Source of the DNA: Gallionella sp. UBA4737
Lineage (GTDB): Bacteria; Pseudomonadota; Gammaproteobacteria; Burkholderiales; Gallionellaceae
DNA length: 13,385 nucleotides
Direction of reading: 5' to 3'
NCBI GenBank assembly: GCA_002403995.1
Contig: DHIV01000047.1
Span: 1 to 13,385, forward strand
The notes under the pieces are model-generated. The model was not told the DNA's origin, made no database searches, and saw only the letters and a program-made list of their open reading frames with translations. The number at the start of each line of letters is the position of its first letter. Position 1 is the first letter of the stretch. Shown here one piece after another: positions 1 to 5,681 of the stretch. The translations under genes and the position numbers were made by a program.

Positions 1-355
1 GCCAGGCCAGCGGCGACACCGGCCGCAACATGCTGACGATGGGGCCGGTCATCTTGTCGAGGAAGTTGAAGCGACCGATCATGAAGCCCAGCGGAATGCC
101 GATCGCAGCCGCCATGCCGAAGCCGATGCCGACGCGCTGAAGCGAAGCCAGGATGTTCCAGCCTATGCCCTGATCGTTCGGAGTCTTCCGGTAGAACGGG
201 TCGCTGAACAGCACCACCGCGGAATGCCAGGTCTTGACCGGCCCCGGCAAGTTGTCCCTGGTTTGGGACAGGACATCCCAAAGCGCAACGAACAACACTA
301 TCCCCAGCAGCGGCGGAAGCAGCGATTCCTGAAAGTATTTAAGAGCCTTCATCAT
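1..355 (-). CDS. nrtB: Nitrate ABC transporter permease NrtB, N-terminal part (runs off left edge)
   Basis: This is the 5' part of a gene for an inner-membrane permease that would pair with the binding protein encoded just upstream to import nitrate (or nitrite). About 118 residues are visible. They open with a short cytoplasmic stretch and a first hydrophobic segment (LLGIVLFVALWDVL), then an amphipathic region. A second membrane segment around residues 77-92 (GIGFGMAAAIGIPLGFMIG) is followed by a conserved-looking loop with LRPVSPLAWL, typical of the NrtB/SsuC/TauC permease family. The rest lies outside the window. Two adjacent ATG codons (355 and 352) could start it; 355 is chosen because GGAAG lies at a suitable distance upstream. 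Only 10 bp separate it from the nrtA stop, so the two genes form one operon and share the attenuated leader. Family membership is clear; nitrate as substrate is inferred from nrtA and nasT. Confidence 0.88.
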   Translation of the reverse strand, partial: MMKALKYFQESLLPPLLGIVLFVALWDVLSQTRDNLPGPVKTWHSAVVLFSDPFYRKTPNDQGIGWNILASLQRVGIGFGMAAAIGIPLGFMIGRFNFLDKMTGPIVSMLRPVSPLAW

Positions 356-365
356 GCCGCTTCCG

Positions 366-1619
366 TTACGCGCGAATCTTGAAGCTGGCGGCATATTTTT
401 TCGGGTCCTTGCCGTCCCACACGGTGCCATCGATCAGCCTGGAGCTGCGCATGACATCCCTGGGAACCGGCACTTTGACTTGCGCGGCAGCCTGCTTGTA
501 AAGCTCGATCTGGTTGATCTGTTTTGCGACGGCCAGATAATCCGGGTCTTCCTTGAGCAGGCCCCAGCGCTTGTGCTGGGTGAGGAACCACATTCCGTCG
601 GAGAGGTAAGGGAAATTGACCGCGCCGTCGTTGCAGAATTTCATGTAGTTGGGATCGTTCCATTTCTTGCCCAGACCGTCTTCGTATTTGCCTTCCAGGC
701 GCTGGTCGATCACCTCGACCGGGCAGTTCACGTAAGATTTGTCGGCGACGATCTCGGCCACTTTGCGGCGGTTGGCCATGACGTCGATGTATTTGGAGGC
801 TTCCAGCACCGCCATCATCAGCGCGCGCGCGGTGTTCGGATATTTCTGCGTGAACTCAGCGGTGCTGCCCAGCACTTTTTCCGGATGATCCTTCCAGATG
901 TCCTGGGTTGTGGCTGCGGTAAAGCCGATCTTGTCGGCGATGGCACGGTTACCCCATGGCTCACCCACGCAGAAGCCGTCCATGTTGCCGACGCGCATGT
1001 TGGCGACCATCTGCGGGGGAGGAACAGTGATGTTCTTTACGTCCTTGAATGGATCGATGCCATAGTTGGCCAGCCAGTAATACAGCCACATCGCATGCGT
1101 GCCGGTGGGGAATGTTTGCGCAAAGGTGTAGTCACGCTTGTCTGAATCGATAAGCTTTTTCAGTGTTTGCCCGGTAGTGGCGCCCTTATCCTTAAGCTGG
1201 TTGGAAAGGGTGATGGCCTGACCGTTGTTATTCAGCGTCATCATCACCGACATGTCCTTCTTGGTGCCGCCTATGCCCAGATGCACGCCATAGATCAGGC
1301 CATACAGCACGTGAGCTGCATGCAGCTCACCGTTCACCAGCTTGTCGCGCACCGCTGCCCAGGATGCCTCCTTGGACGGGATGATCTTGATGCCGTACTT
1401 CTCGTCGAATTTCATCACCGAGGCGATCACGACCGAGGCGCAATCGGTCAGCGGGATGAAGCCCACTTTGACTTCTTTGAGTTCGGGCGCGTCCGAGCCT
1501 GCCGCCCATGCCGCGCTGCGTATGCCCGGCGGCACCATGGCCATCAGTGCCGCGCCGCCCAATATACCTGCTCCGCTTTTCATAAAATCCCTCCGGCTGT
1601 TTTTGAATTCATCGTTCAT
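366..1619 (-). CDS. nrtA: Nitrate-binding periplasmic protein NrtA (Tat-exported)
   Basis: Encodes a 417-residue substrate-binding protein of the NrtA/CmpA family, which captures nitrate (in CmpA, bicarbonate) in the periplasm for the NrtB permease. The N-terminus has a twin-arginine signal: SRRDFMKSG at about residues 8-16, a hydrophobic stretch, and an Ala-rich cleavage region near SAAWAAG. The body carries the family pattern, for example VGFIPLTDCASVV, TFPTGTHAMWLYYWLA, VPPPQMVANM and FCVGEPWGNRA. The reading frame stays open another 34 codons upstream to 1721. The start at 1619 is preferred because it places the Tat motif at the N-terminus, has GGGGAG 7 nt upstream, and leaves the leader terminator (1646-1689) untranslated. 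The longer reading would run through the attenuator hairpins. Expression is probably set by the sigma-54 promoter plus NasT antitermination. Bicarbonate (CmpA) is the alternative substrate, but an ANTAR leader argues for nitrate or nitrite. Confidence 0.93.
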   Translation of the reverse strand: MNDEFKNSRRDFMKSGAGILGGAALMAMVPPGIRSAAWAAGSDAPELKEVKVGFIPLTDCASVVIASVMKFDEKYGIKIIPSKEASWAAVRDKLVNGELHAAHVLYGLIYGVHLGIGGTKKDMSVMMTLNNNGQAITLSNQLKDKGATTGQTLKKLIDSDKRDYTFAQTFPTGTHAMWLYYWLANYGIDPFKDVKNITVPPPQMVANMRVGNMDGFCVGEPWGNRAIADKIGFTAATTQDIWKDHPEKVLGSTAEFTQKYPNTARALMMAVLEASKYIDVMANRRKVAEIVADKSYVNCPVEVIDQRLEGKYEDGLGKKWNDPNYMKFCNDGAVNFPYLSDGMWFLTQHKRWGLLKEDPDYLAVAKQINQIELYKQAAAQVKVPVPRDVMRSSRLIDGTVWDGKDPKKYAASFKIRA

Positions 1620-1645
1620 CACATCGCTCCCCAGGTAAAAACTGC

Positions 1646-1689
1646 AAAATAAAAAGGCGTCCGGCTGCGCGTTTACGCAGCGGGACGCC
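1646..1689 (-). terminator. Leader intrinsic terminator (attenuator) upstream of nrtA
   Basis: On the minus strand, GGCGTCC pairs with GGACGCC (7 bp). After one C-C mismatch, GCTGCG pairs with CGCAGC (6 bp), closing a 6-nt loop. The stem is followed at once by TTTTTATTTT. This is a strong Rho-independent terminator lying only about 27 nt before the nrtA start codon, so it must be bypassed for nrtA to be expressed. Its 5' arm (1683-1689) is shared with the second ANTAR-type hairpin, so the two structures exclude each other. Confidence 0.88.
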
Positions 1690-1729
1690 TTTGTCCGTTC
1701 AAACTTGTGCCGGATCGCCATTGATCCGG
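1683..1729 (-). promoter_or_regulatory. ANTAR-target two-hairpin RNA motif in the nrtA leader
   Basis: Reading the minus-strand transcript, hairpin P1 (1710-1729) has a 7-bp stem CCGGATC/GATCCGG and a 6-nt loop AATGGC. After a 13-nt linker, hairpin P2 (1683-1696) has a stem GGAC/GTCC and a 6-nt loop AAAGGC. Both hexaloops carry A at position 1 and G at position 4, the signature known for RNA bound by ANTAR-domain proteins such as NasR and EutV. The 3' side of P2 (GGC of the loop plus GTCC) is the same sequence as the terminator's 5' arm. Binding of NasT would stabilise P1-P2 and block the terminator. The cognate ANTAR protein is encoded about 300 bp upstream. The structure was read by eye, without folding software. 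Confidence 0.87.
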
Positions 1730-1746
1730 TTACTGCAAACTACATC

Positions 1747-1761
1747 GCAAGTCCTGTGCCA
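1747..1761 (-). promoter_or_regulatory. Sigma-54 (RpoN) promoter of nrtAB
   Basis: The minus strand reads TGGCAC-AGGAC-TTGC, which matches the -24/-12 consensus with GG and GC exactly 10 nt apart. Transcription would begin near 1735, six bases before hairpin P1, so the transcript starts directly into the ANTAR motif. A partial IHF-like match (GATCAAGGATTTA, one base off consensus) at 1762-1774 abuts the -24 element, but it is weak evidence on its own. Confidence 0.8.
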
Positions 1762-1850
1762 TAAATCCTTGATCGGCCGAAATGCCTGAGAATAAAGGGA
1801 TACAGCCGGTTAGTTGAGTTTGTGAAGCAGTGAACCGGACCTCTCTTGCC

Positions 1851-1895
1851 GCAACGGTTTGGTGCGCAGTATCGTTAACTGCTCCCATTCAGTGC
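1851..1895 (-). promoter_or_regulatory. Two candidate NtrC enhancer sites upstream of nrtA
   Basis: Site 1 (1851-1865) reads GCACC-AAACC-GTTGC on the minus strand and matches 9 of 10 bases of the GCACC-N5-GGTGC palindrome. Site 2 (1881-1895) reads GCACT-GAATG-GGAGC and matches 8 of 10. Their centres are 30 bp apart (about three helical turns), near -123 and -153 from the predicted start, which resembles the paired NtrC enhancer of enterobacterial glnA. NtrC itself is not encoded here, so the activator is inferred. Confidence 0.5.
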
Positions 1896-1945
1896 GTTGG
1901 AATCTTTCTGTGTTGGATGCAGCGCTTGAAATTACTACGCGATCA

Positions 1946-2004
1946 TGTAGGAGCGGGCCATGCCCGCGATTGTTTTTTGTTCGCGGGCATGGCCCGCTCC
2001 TACA
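1946..2004. repeat. REPIN-like element: two inverted GTAG-type REP sequences
   Basis: Two perfectly complementary 24-nt arms (1946-1969 and 1981-2004) flank an 11-nt T-rich spacer. Each arm begins TGTAGGAGCGGG and contains its own smaller palindrome GCGGGC-CAT-GCCCGC. A GTAG head plus a GC-rich imperfect palindrome is the layout of REP sequences mobilised by RAYT (REP-associated tyrosine) transposases, and two in head-to-head inversion form a REPIN. It lies 24 bp past the nasT stop. It has no T-tract on either side, so it is not a standard terminator, although the stem could stabilise the nasT mRNA 3' end. Confidence 0.75.
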
Positions 2005-2028
2005 GGGCTTCTATTGCCTCTTACAAGT

Positions 2029-2604
2029 TCAGGCACTCAGCTCTTTGGCCATAATGATGGCCTCGGCAATCTCGGCTATTCGCTTGCCCTTGCTCATCGC
2101 CATGCTGCGCATACGCTTGTAGGCATCCGGTTCGCTATAACCGTGATCCGCCATCAAAATACTTTTGGCGCGATCCACCAGTTTGCGCTCTACAAGCTGG
2201 CTCTTTGCTTCCTTCAATTCGTCGCGCAGTTTTTTGTGCTCGGCAAAACGGGCGGCGGCCACATGGATGATGCCGCTCAGATCTTCACCCTGAACGGTAT
2301 GCGCCACATAGGCGCTGACCCCGGCACGCATCGCTTCCTGGATACTGCGCTGGTCTTTCTGCGCGCCCAGCACCACCACCGGTTTTTCCAGCGTGGTGGA
2401 CATCAGGCTGATCTGCTCCAGCGTGTCGCGCCCCGGCGCATCGGCATCCACGATGATCACATCGGCCAACGCCGCCTGGATCGAATGTTCGTCCACCTGT
2501 TCCCAGGCCAGCAGCCCGACCACGTCGAACCCGGCCAGCTCGAGGCTGGCCTTCAACCAGGCGGCGCGGTCTCTTACATCATCTATGATCAGGATACGTT
2601 TCAA
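2029..2604 (-). CDS. nasT: ANTAR-domain response regulator / transcription antiterminator NasT
   Basis: A 191-residue protein of NasT/AmiR type that binds leader RNA and prevents termination of nitrate-assimilation operons. Residues 1-120 form a receiver-like domain with D8-D9 and the phospho-acceptor-like D53 in IIVDADAPG. The usual Ser/Thr (here G80) and Lys (here H102 in YVAHTV) of the switch are absent, which suggests phosphorylation-independent control. A helical linker (about 120-140) leads to the ANTAR domain (about 137-184), with AKSILM, AYKRMRSMAM and IAEIAEAII matching the family pattern. The start is a TTG at 2604 with GGAG six bases upstream; no in-frame ATG fits better. The predicted target, a two-hexaloop motif before nrtA, is downstream. 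In classical systems NasS holds NasT inactive until nitrate binds; no nasS is next to it here. Confidence 0.92.
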   Translation of the reverse strand: MKRILIIDDVRDRAAWLKASLELAGFDVVGLLAWEQVDEHSIQAALADVIIVDADAPGRDTLEQISLMSTTLEKPVVVLGAQKDQRSIQEAMRAGVSAYVAHTVQGEDLSGIIHVAAARFAEHKKLRDELKEAKSQLVERKLVDRAKSILMADHGYSEPDAYKRMRSMAMSKGKRIAEIAEAIIMAKELSA

Positions 2605-2637
2605 TCTGGGCTCCGCAATTTATCTATAAAGATATTC

Positions 2638-2653
2638 AGCAATAAGCGAGCCT
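2638..2653 (-). promoter_or_regulatory. Candidate sigma-54 promoter of nasT
   Basis: The minus strand reads AGGCTCG-CTTA-TTGCT. GG and GC are 10 nt apart, and 10 of the 12 defined consensus bases match (first T is A, and the A of CAC is T). The predicted start near 2627 leaves a 22-nt 5' leader holding the GGAG ribosome-binding site. Weaker than the nrtA and porin promoters, but well placed. Confidence 0.5.
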
Positions 2654-2864
2654 GACTCATACGCGTTCAGCCATTTAAAATTTTGCAGCGTCTGGAGAGA
2701 AGGATTTGCCCGGCTCTGACAAGTTCGGTGCGAATGGATGTTGTTCGCCCGATAGCCGTGGTGTTTACTCCGCACGGTCTTGATGGCACGCATACCCTGC
2801 CGGTACTATCCTTCCCGATCGCAGGAAACGGCCTGGAGAATATTCTCGCAACAGGTAACGCAGT

Positions 2865-2899
2865 GCACACCGGCGGTGCGCTGCGCATGAATCTGGTGC
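2865..2899. promoter_or_regulatory. Two candidate NtrC sites between nasT and the cNMP-domain gene
   Basis: GCACA-CCGGC-GGTGC (2865-2879) matches 9 of 10 palindrome bases, and GCATG-AATCT-GGTGC (2885-2899) matches 8 of 10; their centres are 20 bp apart. They lie roughly 200-265 bp from both predicted sigma-54 starts, within reach of a looping enhancer for either direction. They were found by eye and are the best matches in this gap. Confidence 0.4.
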
Positions 2900-3067
2900 G
2901 ATAGCATGCACGCGACTCCCGCCGGAATCGTGGTCACAACAAGCAGGCCGGGTATTGCGGCCTGCGCTCAAAAGCCCTCTATATGCGGCACGCAGGCCAC
3001 GGCCCGCTTTGGTTGCACGCAACAAAGGGTGAATGCAATCACCGGGGAAAATGTGTCAGCCTGAATT

Positions 3068-3083
3068 GGGCACGGAATTTGCT
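3068..3083 (+). promoter_or_regulatory. Sigma-54 promoter upstream of the cNMP-domain gene
   Basis: The plus strand reads GGGCACG-GAAT-TTGCT. This matches the -24/-12 consensus at every defined base except the first (G for T), with the required 10-nt GG-GC spacing. Transcription would begin near 3094, about 83 nt before the chosen start codon. Confidence 0.65.
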
Positions 3084-3176
3084 GAACATCTAAAGCACTG
3101 TTGGTGTATGCATGGGGGTGAGTGAAACATAATTTGATTTGCGCCCTCACACGGCAAATAATTGCTGGTAACCCTA

Positions 3177-3740
3177 ATGAAAATGAACCTGACTGACACG
3201 CAACATGACTATCCTCCATCAGCCATGCACATGATGGGCGATTTGATGATTCCCGATGAACGGATTCTGAGAGCGCTTTACAACAGCGGACTGGTGGAAG
3301 ATCTGCGTGGCTTCGAGATCAGCTTGCTGGCCGGGCTCATTTCGGTTCAATACTTCGAAGCCAAAGAGCTTGTCGAAGAACATGATCACCTGTTGAAGGA
3401 AGCCCTGATGATCCTGGTCGAAGGCGAGATCGAAGTGATTGCCCTGGTGAATAATGAACCGGTTTCTTTGAATCTTGAAACACCGGGCGATATGGCCAGG
3501 ATCATCAGCTTTGTGGGTGGAAATATGATGCACGTCAGTGCCCGAATAAAAGCTCGCAAGGCGAGTGCCGTTCTGTTGCTTCAACGCACCAAGCTGGAGT
3601 CTTTGCTGCATACTCATCCTTCAATCGTTTATTGCGTGATGCGCAATCTGGTCAGGCATGTGCACGGTGTGGCAAGACGCAAGAATGCCGAAAAGGAAGA
3701 GATGACTAATTATTTTTATCGCATGAACGGACGTTACTGA
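3177..3740 (+). CDS. Cyclic-nucleotide-binding-domain-like protein, no DNA-binding domain
   Basis: About 187 residues. The central part (roughly 45-155) has the alternating short-strand pattern of a CRP/FNR-type beta-roll (KEALMILVEGEIEVIAL, SLNLETPGDMARIISFVGG, ASAVLLLQRTKLESLL). It is followed by a helix resembling the CRP C-helix (IVYCVMRNLVRHVHGVARR). The phosphate-binding cassette expected for cAMP (an FGE...R-A/S pattern) is not visible, and the protein ends soon after the helix with no helix-turn-helix. It is therefore unlikely to be a classical CRP-type regulator and may be a ligand-sensing or protein-interaction module. The frame is open from a TTG at 3162; ATG at 3177 is used, with only a weak GGTAA upstream, and ATG 3183 is also possible. 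A good sigma-54 promoter lies upstream. Function unknown. Confidence 0.72.
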   Translation: MKMNLTDTQHDYPPSAMHMMGDLMIPDERILRALYNSGLVEDLRGFEISLLAGLISVQYFEAKELVEEHDHLLKEALMILVEGEIEVIALVNNEPVSLNLETPGDMARIISFVGGNMMHVSARIKARKASAVLLLQRTKLESLLHTHPSIVYCVMRNLVRHVHGVARRKNAEKEEMTNYFYRMNGRY

Positions 3741-3791
3741 CAACCAGCCAATAAAAGCAAAACCCTTTACAGGCATTTCACCACTTCACGC

Positions 3792-3820
3792 TTGAAAATC
3801 TAAAACCCGGAAATTTAACT
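3792..3820 (+). promoter_or_regulatory. Possible sigma-70 promoter of the HU-family gene
   Basis: TTGAAA (3792-3797) is separated by 17 bp from TTAACT (3815-3820), about 40 bp before the gene's start codon. The -35 matches 5 of 6 bases but the -10 only 3 of 6, so this is a modest candidate. Confidence 0.35.
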
Positions 3821-3859
3821 TTGATGCCGCATAGCGCGGTCACTTACTTGAGGTTATAC

Positions 3860-4144
3860 ATGAACAAAAAAGAACTTATCGCCGCATTGGCCGCCAAGAC
3901 AGGCAGCACCAAAGTGGATGCGGATCGCAACGTTTTAGCGCTGATCGAGATCATCAGCGGCACACTGGAAGAGGGCGGCAAGATCAATTTGAACGGTTTT
4001 GGAATCTTCGGGGTACGCGAGCGTGCTGCACGCATCGGTCGCAATCCCAGAACAGGGGAAACACTGAAGATCAAAGCGGCCAGGGTTCCTGATTTCAAGG
4101 CTGGCGCGACTCTGAAAGCAGCACTGAACGGCGGCATGAAGTAA
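3860..4144 (+). CDS. HU-family nucleoid DNA-binding protein
   Basis: A 94-residue histone-like protein of the HU/IHF family, which forms dimers that bend and compact DNA. The N-terminal helices (MNKKELIAALAAKTG) are followed by the beta-saddle (INLNGFGIFGVRERAARIG). The arm motif GRNPRTGE is at about residues 59-66, and the C-terminal PDFKAGATLKAAL segment closes the fold. Length and motif order are those of the whole family. The start at 3860 is chosen over the longer open frame from 3821 because GAGG lies 6 nt upstream and the N-terminus then aligns with HU. The GRNPRTGE arm favours HU over IHF, but which paralog it is cannot be told. It is alone on the plus strand, facing the EAL gene. Confidence 0.92.
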   Translation: MNKKELIAALAAKTGSTKVDADRNVLALIEIISGTLEEGGKINLNGFGIFGVRERAARIGRNPRTGETLKIKAARVPDFKAGATLKAALNGGMK

Positions 4145-4302
4145 TCGGGCTTTTGCTTTATTCGACATACTTCAGCACGGCCATCAAATTTATGAGTCTA
4201 GTATTTTAAGCGCCCGGCATTAAGCTGACCGTTTTCGACATTTCGTCATTTTTTGCGATGCCACAGGCTAACGAGACCCAACTGGACGCAATAACGATAA
4301 CG

Positions 4303-4506
4303 CTATCCCCAGTCTATATCCAGGCAGACAACAAATTTACCACTGGGTGACTTTATCAGCGAGGAAAGCGTGATGCACTGATGCTGGCCTACCAGTGATC
4401 GATAAGGCCGCGGTATTTGAATTTCACCCGGATTCAACATTGCCTGCCTGAAGTAATAGCATCTTGACCAGTTTGCATCGGCAGCTTCTGATAATGGCTT
4501 GTAGCG
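4303..4506 (-). pseudogene. Out-of-frame C-terminal domain segment of the EAL gene
   Basis: Directly after codon 351 of the EAL gene, an adjacent minus-strand frame is open for 67 codons from CGC at 4506 to TAG at 4303-4305. It reads like the missing end of the same protein: ANWSRCYYFRQA, NPGEIQIPRPY, LVGQHQCITLS, FVVCLDIDWG. That is the pattern of the sensory-type (PAS/YkuI_C-like) C-terminal domain of EAL proteins. Adding one base to the CCC run (4506-4508 on the plus strand reads GGG) would join both parts into a 418-residue protein. There is no separate start or ribosome-binding site, so this piece is probably untranslated. Confidence 0.75.
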
Positions 4507-5558
4507 GGATCCGCATGATCCTGCTTTTCTTGAGTGGTGATGTTTTTTCCTATTTGATAGCCGCTATCATCGAGAAAATATATCCGCCGTACCCTGGGAA
4601 GTGCCAGTAATGCGTCACATGATTGAATCGGCCCGTCGATACCCATTTCGATTTTTTCCAAAAGCCGGCGAAATTCGATCAAACATTGATCCACGGTATT
4701 TCTGTATCTCGTTCTTTCACCTGCCGCAATTTCGGCATGCCAGTAACACAACTTTGACAGGCTGTTCCCATTTCCTGAAGGGTCGACTAACGTTTCCCTT
4801 GGGTATCCAAAATAATATCCCTGAACCAGATATACATTTGAGTCTATCGCTATCAACGCCTGTTGTCCGGTTTCCACCCCTTCCATCAAAGTAATGCAGC
4901 CGATTTCCTGAACGAGGTTAACCAGGCTGGGCAATGCTTTGCGAACAACATGATTGGCATCAGCCTGCACGACAATGGAACGGTCGAATTTCACGATGTC
5001 AGGCCGGATGTTCCAGATACGATCAAAGTTGGAGTGTGCAGCGCCGAAATCATCTATAGCGACCAGGCAGCCGAGTTCTTTGTAGTAATTTATCGCGGCG
5101 GAAAGGATCGACTCGTTATGGATATTTTGTTCGAGGATTTCAATCACCACCCGATTTGGCGAAATTTGATTGTGTGCCAGCATGTCCCTGAAAAAAGGCC
5201 CATAGTTCTTTCCCACTACGGTGATCAGCGGATTGACATTCAAAAAGATCCACGAACTCTTATCTGAGAATGCGGAGAAATTTTGTATGTGAACCGCGCG
5301 ACATAAGCGATCGAGCAGCACATTATCAGACTCACTTTGCACCTGCCCAAACAGCGCAAGTGGCGATACTGCCAAGCCATCGATTGATCGCGCGCGGCAA
5401 AGCGCTTCATAACCAACCGGGCTTCTGTGTGAGAGGCTGAAGATCGGCTGAAATACACTTATAACCGTATTGTCCCTGAACGATCCTGTCGCACGGCTCT
5501 CATCACCAAGGCTGATTCGATTGTTAATTACCTTGAAAGTATGGGATTCATTATTCAA
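4434..5558 (-). CDS. EAL-domain c-di-GMP phosphodiesterase, C-terminus frameshifted
   Basis: The readable protein has 374 residues. Its EAL domain (about 33-258) would hydrolyse c-di-GMP. The expected metal and catalytic residues are present: E51 in YEALCR, N107 in FLNVNP, E140 in VVIEILEQ, D169-D170 in IDDFG, K190 in IVKFDRS, E226 in MEGVET and Q246 in QGYYFG. No GGDEF, membrane or receiver part is seen. After a helical linker (about 270-310) a second domain begins (PRVRRIYFLDDSGYQIG, 321-337), but from residue 352 the sequence becomes unrelated and stops. The true remainder lies in the next frame (4303-4506). The start is a TTG at 5558 with a strong AAGGAGG four bases upstream. The gene follows amtB in the same direction but beyond a strong terminator, so it probably has its own promoter. 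The catalytic domain may still work. Confidence 0.88.
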   Translation of the reverse strand: MNNESHTFKVINNRISLGDESRATGSFRDNTVISVFQPIFSLSHRSPVGYEALCRARSIDGLAVSPLALFGQVQSESDNVLLDRLCRAVHIQNFSAFSDKSSWIFLNVNPLITVVGKNYGPFFRDMLAHNQISPNRVVIEILEQNIHNESILSAAINYYKELGCLVAIDDFGAAHSNFDRIWNIRPDIVKFDRSIVVQADANHVVRKALPSLVNLVQEIGCITLMEGVETGQQALIAIDSNVYLVQGYYFGYPRETLVDPSGNGNSLSKLCYWHAEIAAGERTRYRNTVDQCLIEFRRLLEKIEMGIDGPIQSCDALLALPRVRRIYFLDDSGYQIGKNITTQEKQDHADPATSHYQKLPMQTGQDAITSGRQC

Positions 5559-5621
5559 GCTGCCTCCTTAAGTTAACCACCGGTCGCCTGCAATTGATAA
5601 TGCAATGGCCAGATTCATCGC

Positions 5622-5649
5622 AAAAAAATAGGGCACCTTTCGGTGCCCT
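5622..5649 (-). terminator. Intrinsic terminator of the porin-glnK-amtB operon
   Basis: On the minus strand an 8-bp stem AGGGCACC/GGTGCCCT closes on a GAAA tetraloop and is followed by ATTTTTTT. It lies about 30 nt past the amtB stop codon. This is a classic Rho-independent terminator and separates the ammonium operon from the EAL gene. Confidence 0.93.
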
Positions 5650-5681
5650 GAATGAAGCGTTGCGCTTCGAGGAGATTTATC

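Larger units (their letters stand above)
2605..3176. other. Long divergent intergenic region between nasT and the cNMP-domain gene
   Basis: This 572-bp stretch has short open frames on both strands (for example 2683-2904 plus, 73 codons). None has a convincing ribosome-binding site or a recognisable protein. Regulatory signals are visible: a sigma-54 promoter candidate facing each way and two NtrC-like palindromes between them. There is also a GC-rich hairpin at 2943-2965 (GCAGGCCG/CGGCCTGC, 7-nt loop) with no T-tract, whose role is unknown. I see no RNA gene here. Confidence 0.6.

Noticed and set aside
354..1652. Long open frames on the plus strand opposite nrtA (for example 263 and 161 codons)
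   Set aside because: They mirror a clear NrtA coding frame, have no family resemblance and no ribosome-binding sites; shadows of a GC-rich gene.
1620..1721. N-terminal extension of nrtA up to 1721
   Set aside because: It would translate through the ANTAR hairpins and terminator, and would put the Tat signal in the middle of the protein; 1619 has a proper ribosome-binding site.
2683..2904. 73-codon plus-strand frame in the nasT/cNMP gap
   Set aside because: No recognisable domain, no ribosome-binding site, and it overlaps the NtrC-like sites; opposite-strand frames of similar length exist.
2943..2965. GC-rich hairpin GCAGGCCG/CGGCCTGC as a terminator
   Set aside because: No T-tract on either strand, and no gene ends nearby that needs one.
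5654..5668. GAAGCG-TTG-CGCTTC hairpin after amtB as the terminator
   Set aside because: Short stem without a T-run; the stronger GAAA-loop terminator at 5622-5649 lies just beyond.
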